Origin: Macrosoma leucophasiata
Taxonomy: Eukaryota > Arthropoda > Insecta > Lepidoptera > Hedylidae
DNA: 64,000 bases
Assembly (NCBI GenBank): GCA_036365455.1
Contig: JAWQUS010000027.1
Span: forward strand, 19,270,501-19,334,500
Direction: 5' to 3'
The notes below the pieces were generated by a model that was not told where the DNA came from, ran no database searches, and was given only the letters and a program-made list of their open reading frames with translations. Shown here piece by piece: positions 1-12,100 of this stretch. Position 1 is the stretch's first letter. Each line of letters opens with the position of its first letter. A program made the position numbers and the translations under genes.

Positions 1-235
1 CAAGTTGTCCTTATTTACTATAATTCATTATATTATTTAAACAGATGAATAAGATTGAGTAACTTCTTGACTCTCTATACTCGAAGCTCTATACGTGAAA
101 ACATATTTATGTGACTCTCTGTTATTTATTCTTCTAACTTAAATATCTCATGTGCTGTTGGTTGTCCGAAGAAATATTTAAATAAACAAATTAAAATATT
201 ACAAAATTCTAATGTTTTAAAACACTTATGCATTG

Positions 236-530
236 TCCGGTTATTTACTACTCCATCCCCTCAAAATTCCTTAGTTGGATTAATATCATCCCATAAGCTC
301 TGGCCACGATGACGTCGTAAATCCGACAAGCTGGACGGATCGGCCGACTAATTGCAAAACTCCACCGTAATCCCAATCAGCTTCATTTAGAGAGATAATC
401 GCTGTGCATTTCAGGCACGTAACAATCAATTATGTATAACACAAACATGATGTAGGTAGATATGTTAAGCAAACAGCGTGTCAGAATACATTGATTGCTC
501 ATAACATTGCAGAGGTTATTGTAAAGCAAG
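236..530. repeat. Local unit 1, copy 1 of 4
   Basis: Shares with three later copies the anchors CATCCCCTCAAAATTCC, GATCGGCCGACTAATTG, AGCTTCATTTAGAGAGAT, GCATTTCAGGCACGTAAC and the end ATTGATTG. It contains TGACGTCG at 310, a near-CRE site. No long open frame. Confidence 0.8.
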
Positions 531-649
531 ATGTTTAGCGCTCTTTGCAAAATTTTACAGGGTGCAATTCGGACTTATAAAAAGTCAGCCATTTATCTGT
601 ATAGTGTTATAATTCCGCTGGTAAACTTTAATAAAAAAAACTAGGAATG

Positions 650-932
650 TTTTTTTATGTAATGGAAGTGGCAAACAAGCATGCAGTTCACATTGATGTT
701 AAGTGATGACTGCGGCCTATAGACACCTACACAAAGACCAGAGGTCATAATGCAGATGCGTTACCACTCCTGAGGCCTAAGGTGTTATGCCTCTGTGCCC
801 GAAATAACAGGGCCGTTACCACCTGACCGGAACACGATAGTGCTGAACACTACCATTTAGCGGCGAGTATATTAGGTAATGCGGCGGTGCCTACGCCCGC
901 GAGGTCTGTCACTGGAGCTCTACCGCCAATAA
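650..932 (-). mobile_element. Family A A-tailed retroposon, near full length
   Basis: Family A consensus runs from ACTGGTGGTAGAGCTCCAGT to a CATAAAAAAA tail, about 290 bp. It ends in A-runs and has variably 5'-truncated members, as expected for target-primed retroposition. No tRNA-like head is evident. This copy is in reverse, from a T-run at 650 to CTACCGCCAATAAA. It lies between local unit 1 copies 1 and 2. Confidence 0.85.
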
Positions 933-951
933 ATAATATTGTTTTCATAAC

Positions 952-1255
952 CGATGTTCATTTTATAGTTCAAAAATACGTTTTACTTTTTCTATTTTAA
1001 CTAATCCATTCTGATGGGATAGACATTCCCTGGTTGGGGTAATATCGTCACATAAGCTCTAGGCCCCGATGATGTTACAAATCCGACAGTCGGATGAATC
1101 GGCCGACTAATCCCAATCCTCCAATCATCTTCGTTTGAAGAGATGCTGTGCATTTCAAGCACGTAACCATCGATCATGTTTGTGAAGGTAGATATGATAA
1201 ACAAACAGCTTGTCAGGATGGATTGATTGGTAACATAGCAGAGAGATTATTGGGA
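952..1255. repeat. Local unit 1, copy 2 of 4
   Basis: Same anchors as copy 1 with substitutions (GAATCGGCCGACTAATC, GCATTTCAAGCACGTAAC). The minus strand is open for 67 codons here, but the other copies carry stops in that frame, so it is probably chance. Confidence 0.8.
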
Positions 1256-1589
1256 TGCAATAGGTATGTTAGGCGCTCCAAACTTTTTATGTGAAACATC
1301 TATTGGGTATTAACCGGATCGTTGGCGTAGCGACGCTTGCCGTGGCTACGCTATACAAAGGTATATAATCGTAAATAGTCTACGAGTGAGTGTAAGATAT
1401 GTTTTTTCAGATGCATTTGCACATGATGTTTCACATCTGCCAGGCGTCCCGTGACGGCTCATTTTCTTGTTGCAGAGTTTATTCTAATTTTCTGAAAAGC
1501 AAACCATTTATCTTTCTGGTGTTTTAATTTCGCCACTGGAACTGTACCATTTTACTGTGTGTAAAAAGAAGGATAACATTTTTAACAAC

Positions 1590-1850
1590 TTTATATTATA
1601 ATTCCAATTACGTTTTTCCTTAGATATTTTAACTATTCCATCCCCTTAACATTCCCTGGTTGGGATGATATCGACACATAGGTTCTGCCCAATGTCACTA
1701 AAATCCGACAGACGGACGAATCGGCCAACTAATTGCTTAACTTCGAAATTCCGATCAGCTTCATTTAGAGAGATGGTCGTTGTAAATTTCAGGCACGTAA
1801 CGGTCAATCAAATTGTTGTGTACAAGTATATATGTTAGATAATACTATTC
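1590..1850. repeat. Local unit 1, copy 3 of 4
   Basis: Carries CATCCCCTTAACATTCCC, ACGAATCGGCCAACTAATTG and TTTCAGGCACGTAACGGTC. It is shorter at its 3' end and abuts copy 4 directly. Confidence 0.8.
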
Positions 1851-2140
1851 ATTTTATAATTCAAAGGTATTTTTATACTTTTCCCTTTTGTCTATTTTGA
1901 CTAATCCATCCACTCAACATTCCCTAGTTGGGATAATACTCTGGGTACGATGACGTCACAAATCCAATAGACGGACAAATCGGCCAACTAATTGCTTAAC
2001 TCCACTGTAATCCCAATCAGTTTTATTAAGAGAGATGATCGCTGTGCATTTCAGGCACGTAACGATCAATCACGTTTGTGTTATGTAGGTAGATATGTTA
2101 AGCAAACAGCTTGTCAGAATGGATTGATTGCGTGCCATTG
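1851..2140. repeat. Local unit 1, copy 4 of 4
   Basis: Carries CATTCCCTAGTTGGGATAAT, ACAAATCGGCCAACTAATTG and GCATTTCAGGCACGTAACGA. It contains a perfect CRE palindrome TGACGTCA at 1951-1958 at the position of the near-match in copy 1. Confidence 0.8.
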
Positions 2141-2603
2141 ATGCATCTCAAATTATTAAATACTACGTGTATATGTTATTTAAATTAATAAAATATTAGA
2201 TAATAAATTTTATTTCGTAAAATAGTGGTTTCAAATATTTTCATTGATCGCGTTATATTAAAATCAAGTAGATTTTACATAGTTAAACTCAACTAGCAGT
2301 GGTAAAAACGTATCATATGATATCATAACTATATATATATATATATTGTTTCACGTATTTAAATAAATCGATTATCTTGTTAACTTGACTATACAGACTG
2401 GGTTATTACATTGGGATCACTGATGAGATAAAATTATTCTAAATTTAAATAGAGAATATAAATGAAATAAAATCTACCTAATCGTTCTTACCCTTAGATA
2501 GATCTCAATTTTCCAGTAATTTGTTTGTCAGTAAATTACTTATTTAAATATCTGTGGATTATACCAGATGAAACAGACAAACGTGGCAAAATTACTTAAT
2601 TTT

Positions 2604-2896
2604 GTTTTTTATGTAATGGAAGAGGCAAACAAGCATGCAGTTCACATTGATGTTAAGTGATGACTGCAGCCTATAGACACTTACACAAAAACCAAGGTCA
2701 AAATGCAGATTGTTTTACCACCCCTGAGGCCTAAGGTGTTATGCCTCTGTGCCAGAAATTACAGGGCCCTACATTGCCACCTAACCGGAAGAAGATAGTG
2801 CTGAACTATCACACTACCATTTAGCGGCAAGTATATTAGGTGATGCGGTGGTGCCTACGCCCGCGTGCTCCGTCACTGGAGTTCTACCACCAGTAA
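2604..2896 (-). mobile_element. Family A retroposon abutting the zinc-site exon
   Basis: Near-complete reverse copy ending in CTACCACCAGTAA. Only about 35 bp separate it from tolloid exon 2932-3110, so the 3' splice region is squeezed between the repeat and the exon. Confidence 0.88.
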
Positions 2897-2931
2897 AAAG
2901 TAACAAATTCTAATACAATGTCTTTATCCAG

Positions 2932-3110
2932 ATGCTGTTCCTTCGTTGGCAAACGCGGTGGTGGTGCGCAGGCTATCTCGATAGGCAAGAACTGCGACAA
3001 ATTCGGCATCGTGGTGCACGAGCTGGGTCACGTGGTCGGCTTCTGGCACGAGCACACGCGGCCCGATCGAGACAATCATGTGCAGATCATCCGAGACAAC
3101 ATACTGACTG
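2932..3110 (+). CDS. tld: tolloid exon: astacin zinc-binding site
   Basis: Starts after the AG at 2930-2931 and ends at donor GTGAGT (3111). The first base completes a codon from an upstream exon outside the window. It encodes [11 protein letters not shown], then the astacin zinc motif [13 protein letters not shown]: zinc ligands His at 3017, 3029 and 3047, catalytic Glu at 3020. All catalytic residues are intact. A family A repeat ends only about 35 bp before the exon, and two degraded copies of the exon's 3' part follow directly in the intron. Confidence 0.96.
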
Positions 3111-6100
3111 GTGAGTAACCTATCGCGATATGCAAGAATTACGATGAATTCGGCATCATGGTGCACACAGTTGACGTGGTCGGCTTCTGCCACGAGCACA
3201 CGCGGCCCAACCGAGACAATCATAAGACAACATATTAACTGGTAAGTAACCTATCTGAATATGCAAGAATTACGATAAATTCGGTATCATGGTGCACACA
3301 GACCACGTAGTATTATTACATATTCTCTGCTTCTGCCACGTGCACGACCAAAACAATCATGTGCAGATCATGCAAGACAACATGCTGACTGATGAGTTAC
3401 TGTACACACAATGAATATCTTCAAAACCTTAGCAAGTGTAAGCACCGAAACATTACAATTACAACATTTGTTGGTATGCTGGTGTTAAGGCGTTCATGTG
3501 TAGATAGTGGTTTACGTAGTAGTAGTTCACGATGCTTAAATTGTAATGGCTATTTCAACCAGCCATTTAGATCTGTTGTGTTCACGCGATCAGTCTGGAG
3601 CCAACCATGTGTGAGATATTTCACTATGTTGTGTTGGTAGGTTTTTGCGTTCATAGAAATTAAAAGTTTTATTCTGTCCAAAACCACGAAAGCTGCAAAA
3701 GCAATCGAAACGTTGTATGACTTTAAATACACAAATCATGTTCATAAATAGGGAACAAGAGATAAATCTCCGGCCCTGTAATTACCGGCACAGAGACAGA
3801 GCCATATCACGTTAGGCCTCAGGAGTGGTAACGCATCTGCATTTTGACCTTGGTCTTTGTGTGGGTGTCTATAGGCTGCAGTCATCACTTAACATCAATG
3901 TGAACTGCATGCTTGTTTGCCACATCCATAAATAAAAAAAAAAACCGTTAAAAATAGTTATATTTTAATGCTATTATTAATAGTAAATATTAGTTTTATC
4001 TGTATACTGTTTCATTGTAAGCTATACTGTTTCATTGTAAACTATTGGTGTGAGATTCGAAACACAACTCATCGTTCTTTAACTTTTTAACCGAGTTCAA
4101 AAACGAGGATGTTCTCAATTCGGCCGGTATATTTTTTTTCTTTTTTTTATGTATGTACGCCAATTTTGTTAGTTTCTATTGAATTCTTAATTCCTCCTAC
4201 TATTATCATAATTAGCATAGACATTCAACAGATTTGAATTGCATTTAAACTAGGTTATTGCAATTTATTAAAACGATTACAGTGTAATTGAATCCCGCGC
4301 TATAACAAACTCTATTATAAGTGCTACTGCAGGTGCCAAAGATCTCTATTTCTAGGGTTTCTGAGACCTTAATATTAAAAAAATAAATCGGTAGAGATAA
4401 TCTCTCAAATGTTAAGTCTCAAACTTGTGTAGCATCACTGCCATTACAGACTTTTACCCCCTTATTCATAAACCTACATTAGATACGTTTTAGCTATAGA
4501 ATGCTTTGTCTTTGTCCGTTGCATTGTCAAATGTGCAGGATAGAAAAAGACAAAGGAGTGATTATCAACACTTAAGCTAAAATACGTTTATGAATAAGGG
4601 GGTTACTATTAGTCTTAATTTACATATATTAATTATGGATGAATAGAAAACGAAAATTATCTAAAGCATATTCTATGCAAAACATGAATAACTGGAACCA
4701 AGCCAGCATCGTTAGCGTTTAGCAAAGATGGCGAATACAGAATTTCCAGGCGTGTCCATTAACTTATAAACCCTCCTGCATTAAAGAGAGAACGCTGCTC
4801 TTCAGACGGCATATTACTTCTGCGGACTTGGGTATTAGATAAAGTATGAGCGCTCGGAAAAAATAAAGGACAAGTAAAAAGGTTTTTAATGGCGTTTAAA
4901 TTTGTACATGTACAAATGTTTGGCAAATATCTAGGTTGTATGTCATTATTCCTTTGCCCGTGCTTTGGATAGAGGAAATATGATTTTAAATTTTGTATTT
5001 TACTTTCATAGTGATCACCTACTTTCTCTATTATGATAACATTGATATAGGTACATATAATACGTAACTTCACGCCTATTATCGGGTAGGCAGAGGTAAA
5101 CGCATGAATTCAAGCATACAAGCCCACACGGTTACGTTTTGGGGTAACAGATGGCTAGCCTGTTGACATGTCCGGGCACATTACCAAACTCTAAGGTATT
5201 GGAAAACATCCATAAAATGGAAAAATCCCAATAGAACTGGAGATAAAAGATTGTACACCGTTATCTCTGATATCCCCCGACCCGGGAATCGAACCCTTGC
5301 AATATAGAAAGTTAAATACAGGAATGATGGTTTATTAATCCAAATAAGTGGGATATCACTTTACCTGATGTAAATAAGAATATTAAACATTTTACAGCAT
5401 AACTCGATTAAATAAGTCAGAGTAATATTGTCCTAAGGTGGTGATTGTGTAAGATAGTGATGAATGTAAGAGAGTTATGTAAAGCACTCAGGATTACAAA
5501 CTACTTAGAGAAAATCTCCATACTTATGCAAGGCGACCCAAATAAGGCCACTTAAAGGCCAGTTAAAGTGCGTGCGTCTTGTGTCGCGGTGGATCCTGCC
5601 AAACGTGACTCTTGACCCCAATCCGCTGTGTGTGCCTCGAACCTTTATAAACAAGTTCCGCTCTTACACCGAAGTAGAATTTACATATCGAAATTGTTTT
5701 TGGGTTTTCTCGAAAACAGCAGTTTCTTGCCAATCTTTTACATGAACTTAACAAGATTTTGATGGTGGTAATATTCTACTGCACACGTCCAAACACTTCA
5801 TATCACTAAATTTGCCGCAAAATATAAATTTAACTCGTATTGCTGGACACGAGGATTGACCTTAGAACTTCGTGCCCAGCAACACTTAAAATAGAGTCAT
5901 CAACGTAGTTAAATAGATGTAAAACAAATGAAAAAAAAACAATATATATTTTGCGGCTAAATTTATACGCCACTTACGTATTCAAACCTAAGTAACGTTT
6001 TATATCCACTCTAAGGTAAAGTTGTCGGGGGCTAAACAACAACTTAAGAAAAACTCCATACTTGAGCAGGCGACCCACATAAGGCCACTCAGTTAAAGTG

Positions 6101-9100
6101 CGTGCGTCTCGTGTCGCGGCGGATCCTGCCAAACGTGACTCTTGATCCCAATCCGCTGTGTGTGCCTCAAACCCTTAGGTTCGTTCTTTAACCATCTTGT
6201 TTCTGATATTTTTAAGAAAATGATTTTGCAAATATCATCTGACCAAATACCTCAAGTTGTATTTTTGAGGTGACAAACTACTGATTTTCATAGGAAATCT
6301 TCATACTCATTTAAGCGACCCAAAAAAGGGCACTCAAAAATAGTACGTCGTACGTCGCGTTGGATTTTGCCAAACGTGACTTTTGACCCACTGTATATGC
6401 CTCAATTTTTAATACTCTTCTAAACACAAGGTTCCCCGCGTAAGAACATCGGAAAATCCTCTCTCTAAGTCGAAATTTATAGACCGCACTATAACTTTAC
6501 TTCGAATTAGAGTAGAATTTTCAATGCTTAAATTAATTATTTAAATTTAATTTAAATTTAAATTTATTAATTATCCCAAACCTCCACCAATCCGCATTGA
6601 AGCAGCGTGGTGGAGTAAGCTCCAGGCCTCCCCTCAAAAAGGGGAGAGACTCGTGCCCAGCAGTGGGACGTATAATGGGTTGCCATTATTATCCTACCTA
6701 ACTGATACATTTCTGCCATTATTATAACTTCTAGATCGGTATGAAATGAGGCCTTTTGTACGTCCAATACAATACCGTCGCTATACCGGCATGAGCATCG
6801 TGCGGCGATTTCCGCATTTATGTTTATTTAAACAAAAGGATTACATATTCATAGCTTGAATAGAACTAAGTAGATTAGACACGTTGCAGTTTGTATCGTA
6901 GGTCACTTCATTTGAACTAATACGATGCTTTGAAACGAAAATTCTTCATACATTTATACACATGGTTTTCGTTACTGGTATAGGTCGCGCCACGTAAAAA
7001 GAACGCTGGAAGAAAGTAGAAGGGATGTGTTCGCGCATCGGTACACTCGCGCACGAAAGTACTAGCCCTATTGGTTTATTTTTGATCTAGCTTTCGCTTG
7101 CGGTTTCGTGTATTGGTAGGCAGATTGAAAACGCCACACCTCATACTACCAAATAGATCGATAAATCGTCTACTGCGCAGCTTGACCGCCAGCGTTCTTT
7201 TTACCTGGCGCGATCTATAGTAGAGCTAACAAGGGTCGCATTTCTTTATCTACTCGCCAAGATATTTTATTGTCTTGTCTATGTTTATATGCCATAATAC
7301 CTATTCTTTAATTCGCAATATGATATTGATAGTATAAAAAGTTCGTTTTTATGTAAATAACCACCTTATTTACATTAAAAAACAAGCATGCAGTTCAAAT
7401 TGATGATAAGTGATTGACTGGTGGAGAATACTTAAGTCCGCAATTTGTTACAATATTTGTTCCTTTTTTTGTAAGAATAAAGAATAAATACAATAAGTGA
7501 CTGCAGTCTATAGATATTCACACAAAGACCAAAGGTCAAAATGCAGATGCGTTTCCCCTGCGATCTTAGTTGTTATGTCTCTGTGATAGTTATTACGGAG
7601 CTATACATTACCATCTGATACTGGTGGTAGAGCTCCAGTGACGGAGATCGCGGGCGTAGGCACCACCGCATTACCTAATATACTTGCCGCTAAATGGTAG
7701 TGTACAGCACTATCGTGTTCCGGTCAGGTGGTAATGTACGGCCCTGTAATTTCCGGCACAGTGGCATAACACCTTAGGCCTCAGGAGTGGCAACGCATCT
7801 GCATTTTGACCTTGGTCTTTGTGTGGGTGTCTATAGGCTGCAGTCATCACTTAAAATCAATGTGAACTGCATGCTTGTTTGCCACTTCCATAACATAAAA
7901 AAAAAAATCTAACAGGAACAGTAAAGTAAAGTACTGAACACTACCTTTTTGGGATCCAAAGTAAAGAAACATTATCATTAAATTTTTTTTTTACATTTAC
8001 TTCCATTAAAAAATGTAGGGTTAAGCATTAACAAAAAAAAACCTAACAAAAAAGAGGCAGCTCTAAAATTAAACGCGTATTTGCCACTTTCACACAAAGT
8101 TTTAAATTGACATGTTCATCTTGGTGTAAGCAGCGGCCATAAGTCGGTTGTCACGTAACATTGACATCTGAAGCATAAGCAAAGTTTATATCCGGAAGGT
8201 AAACGTGCTTCCTGTTCATTGTGAACGCATCCTAACACAATGATCTTCTGAGTTTTGAAACATGTGTTGCGTTGTGCGCACGGCCTTAATCAGATTACGT
8301 GTAGGGTTGGCAGTTATGGAACAATAAATCACGTTTTTCTTATTTGTACGTAGAAAAACAATTATGTGAATACTATAATTTATTATATAAATAAACTGTA
8401 ATATTATAATTTACTATGTAAATAAATTATAGTAGTACCACTATCGTATTGTGGTTAGATGGTTATGTATGGCCCCGTACTAACTATCACAGAGACGTAA
8501 CAATTAAGGTCTCAGGGATGGCAACGCATCTGCATTTTGACCTCTGCTTTTTGTGTCTATAGACTGTAGTCATCACTTAGCATCCACATGAACTGCATGC
8601 TTGTTTGTCACCTGTTACATAAAAAATCCGCAAAAGAAATATTTGACTTCTGGCAGGAATCGAACCTGCGACCTCAGGATAACCAGTCCAGCCGCTTTAC
8701 CACTAAGCTACCGAAGTCCCAGACTGATACGTCAAATTGTGCCTTCCTTTTTTTGATTTTTAACCGATTTAGGGTCGGTGAACGACATCCATTGATAACT
8801 AATTAACTGGTTATCCTAAAGTCGCAGGTTCGATTCCTGCCCGAAGTCTAAATTGTCTGTCTAATTAACTGTCATTTCTAAAGTTCACTCGCATGTGTTA
8901 TTGGGAAAAATAAAATATTACAATTATTAAAAACTCACTGAAAGATTCATCCTTGAACATGTGTCGTATACACACTAGATTATCATTTAGATATGTAACA
9001 TCTAATTGTATCATTACCGAGATAATGGCCACTTCATTGAATGCATTAACGACGTTCTCGAAATTTTAGGTCTGCATTTGTGGCTTGATCTGTCAATAAA

Positions 9101-12100
9101 GATAGTATTCCAACTGGGTCATGAGACTTGACGAGTAAATTGAGATGAAAAAAAATTTGTCGTCAGTGAATGTATTTTTTTTGTGTAATAAAAAATAAAA
9201 AAAATATATTTTATGTAATATTAAATATTGATTTTGCCTGATAATGATATTGTGTACAATACATGGCCGGAGGTCCATACATTTTTGCAACATCTCCTTT
9301 ACACAATTGCTTAAGGGAGAACTCTGTGGATTCGATCCTCGGCTTAGGACGTTGTGGGGGACACACAAGACATATCATTAAAGGCAGTGTAACTTTCTCT
9401 CTAGTCATCGGTTGTTTGTCACTATTTCTCTCAGTAACGGTAGTATTATTTATATTGATTAACGTTCTTACTGGAGGTAGAGCTCCGGTGGCGAAGCTCA
9501 CGGGCGTAGGCATCACCGCATTAGCTAATATACTTGCCGCTAAAGGGTAGTGTTCAGCACTATCGTGTTCCGCTCAGGTGGTAATGTGCGGCCCTGTAAT
9601 TTCCGGCACAGAGGCATAACACCTTAGGCCTCGGGAGTGGTAACGCATCTGCATTTTGACCTTGGTCTTTGTGTAAGTCTATAGGCTGCAGTCATCACTT
9701 TACATCAATGTGAACTGCATGCTTGTTTGCCACTTTCATTACATAAAAAAATCCCTAACATATTATCAAAGTTAACCGTAAACGTAACTCAAAACAAGTG
9801 AAGATATCAGCGAACGCTCAGATCTATCTCCTCACGGTGGTCCAAATGGAGGTCTTGTAATGTTCCGTAATTGCCCATCAACGATCCAGAGAGGACCCCA
9901 AGTATCCACGTGTCCAGTGCGGGTGGCTAATTCCCGTCGGCGATGGATTGAAGCGTGCTCCGTTTCCCCGATAACCTCTGGCTTCATCAATGCGACTAAA
10001 TATTTATTAACAAAAAACGATTAGAAATTAAAGAAAAAACAAGGAAAGAAAAATTTGACTTCGGGCAGGGATCGAACCTACGACCTCAGGATAACCAGTC
10101 CAGCCGCTCTACTACTAAGCTACCGAAGTCCCACCAAAGCGAGACTGGTTATCCTGAGGTCGCAGGTTCGATCCCTGCCCAAAGTCTAATTTTTATTTCA
10201 GTTTTTTCTTTAATTTCTAAAGATCACTCACATGTGTTATTGCGAAAAATAAATAGTACAAAAAATTAAATGATGATGATACCTATAGAAAGTTTTGACG
10301 ATTGTCGTAGTATGTTGATCACTGACTTATTTCTACCAATACGCATTTTGTCAGCGAGGTAAAATATAATGTTAGTCTCAACGATTTCAAAGGAAAAGAG
10401 GAGGTCGGAATTCATCTCTACAACATTAATAGGCTTATGGTTACTATAATTGGTTATTTGACAATCCTAGTGGTCCAGAGGTGTATGATGACCGCTTGAT
10501 GCCAAGATCGCAGATTTAACCTCCCACACAACACATATTCGCTTGGCCTATAGATCTTTGTTTCGGGTCTGGGTATCTGTGTTTATGATGTAGGTATGTA
10601 TAACAAGGGCACCCACGACTCGGATTTATACCAAGTGTGCGGCTGTGTATGTGTGATTTATACTGTTGTTTATAATTATAACTACAAGCCTATTTCACTT
10701 ACAATCGAAAACTGAATAATGAAAAAACTATTTATTTTTAAATTACGAGTTGGTACATTTACTGATTAATATCTATCTCCATCAATTATACACTACTAAT
10801 CTACCTCTAACTACACTCATCTCACGGAATTTTCTCACCGACCTTGATTTAACACCTTTTTGGGTGAAAAACTCAAAAAGCACTGATTAAATCTCACATA
10901 ATCAGTATTAAAACGTAACACAGTATTTATTACGTGTAAGTCTGTAAGTCGACCATTCAATCGCAAAATAAAATCGCACTTACGCAAACCAAACTTAACC
11001 TTGCGAGCAACGAGTTCAATCGAGCCGCTGAATTAATACGAATTACATCATCTCACCAACGACCTAGATCAGACCTCAGTGTTTACGATAGGTCAGCCGT
11101 CACGACTGATTAATGTTTCAATTACACTGTGACTAGCACGAAGGTCTTTATCTGCCTAGTGACAGATATCTTGTGATTATTGGTGATCGGCACAAATATG
11201 ATAAACACGGGAAGCGGAGCTGAAGGGCCTTCATATACTATGAGGTGTTGAGGTTAAGGATTAATGATAACGAACATTAGGGGCTCTTTCAAAATAAGCG
11301 TTTGATGTGTTACTGCCGCGGCGCGAAGCGGCACGGTTGTAGCTGTACTGTACTGCGCATGGACGGCATATTTTCTTCATACACTTTGAGGTTATAGAGA
11401 TATGTCAAATGAACAAATGACTAAACAGAAATACAATGCGAATTTGGATGGTTGCAAAGGCCCAGGCAGACCAAGACTGACCTACCTAACCAAATATACT
11501 TGCCGCTAAATGGTAGTGTTCAGCACTATCGTGTTCCGGTCAGGTGGTAATGTACGGCCCTGTAATTTCCGGCACAGAGGCATAACACCTTAGGCCTTAG
11601 GAGTGGTAACGCATCTGCATTTTTACCTCTGGTCATTGTGTGGGTGTCTAAAGGCTGCAGTCATCACTTAACATCAATGTGAACTGTATGCTTGTTTGCC
11701 ACTTTTAAAACAAAAAAAAAAAAAATAGATCGAGTAATGTTTTCTTCTTTCTTTACTTCCATTGAATGCTACGCATCATAATATCGATACAGATGACTCT
11801 TGGATTGACCTTATGGTGACTTCCTCTTCCGATTTAGTGGCTAATTTTCCCTGGTATATCTAGGCATGATTTGCTTTATTTAACGTATAAAATTAAACCC
11901 CCCAAAATTCAACCGGCAACTATTATTATCAGGAACTTTAGTGCTATTGATATCGATCAGCTGAATGAGGATGCCAGAGCTCTTAATTGGACGGAGGTCG
12001 AGCAGGCTCCTACTGTAGATCTTAAAGTTTCTATTTTCAACCGTAACATTATTGGATTATTTGACGCTCACGCTCCTCTTCGTGCGGTCCGTGTAAAACG

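Larger units (their letters stand above)
1..2931. other. Tolloid intron upstream of the first visible exon
   Basis: No exon of the missing N-terminal part (prodomain or start of astacin) could be recognised. The stretch holds four diverged ~290-bp units and two family A repeats, listed separately, plus an (AT)n tract at about 2330-2346. Confidence 0.6.

Noticed and set aside
1001..1204. 67-codon minus-strand frame in local unit 1 copy 2
   Set aside because: It looks protein-like but the corresponding frame in copies 1 and 4 has stops; no known domain.
1..2900. Upstream tolloid exons (prodomain or N-terminal astacin)
   Set aside because: No frame with the expected motifs ending in the required phase was found; the region is repeat units and retroposons.
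2924..3223. 99-codon minus-strand frame over the zinc-site exon
   Set aside because: Antisense shadow of the exon and its tandem copy; its internal repeat simply reflects the duplication.
9093..9550. Overlapping 91-101-codon frames
   Set aside because: They span the junction of a MITE fragment and a family A copy, on both strands, without domains.
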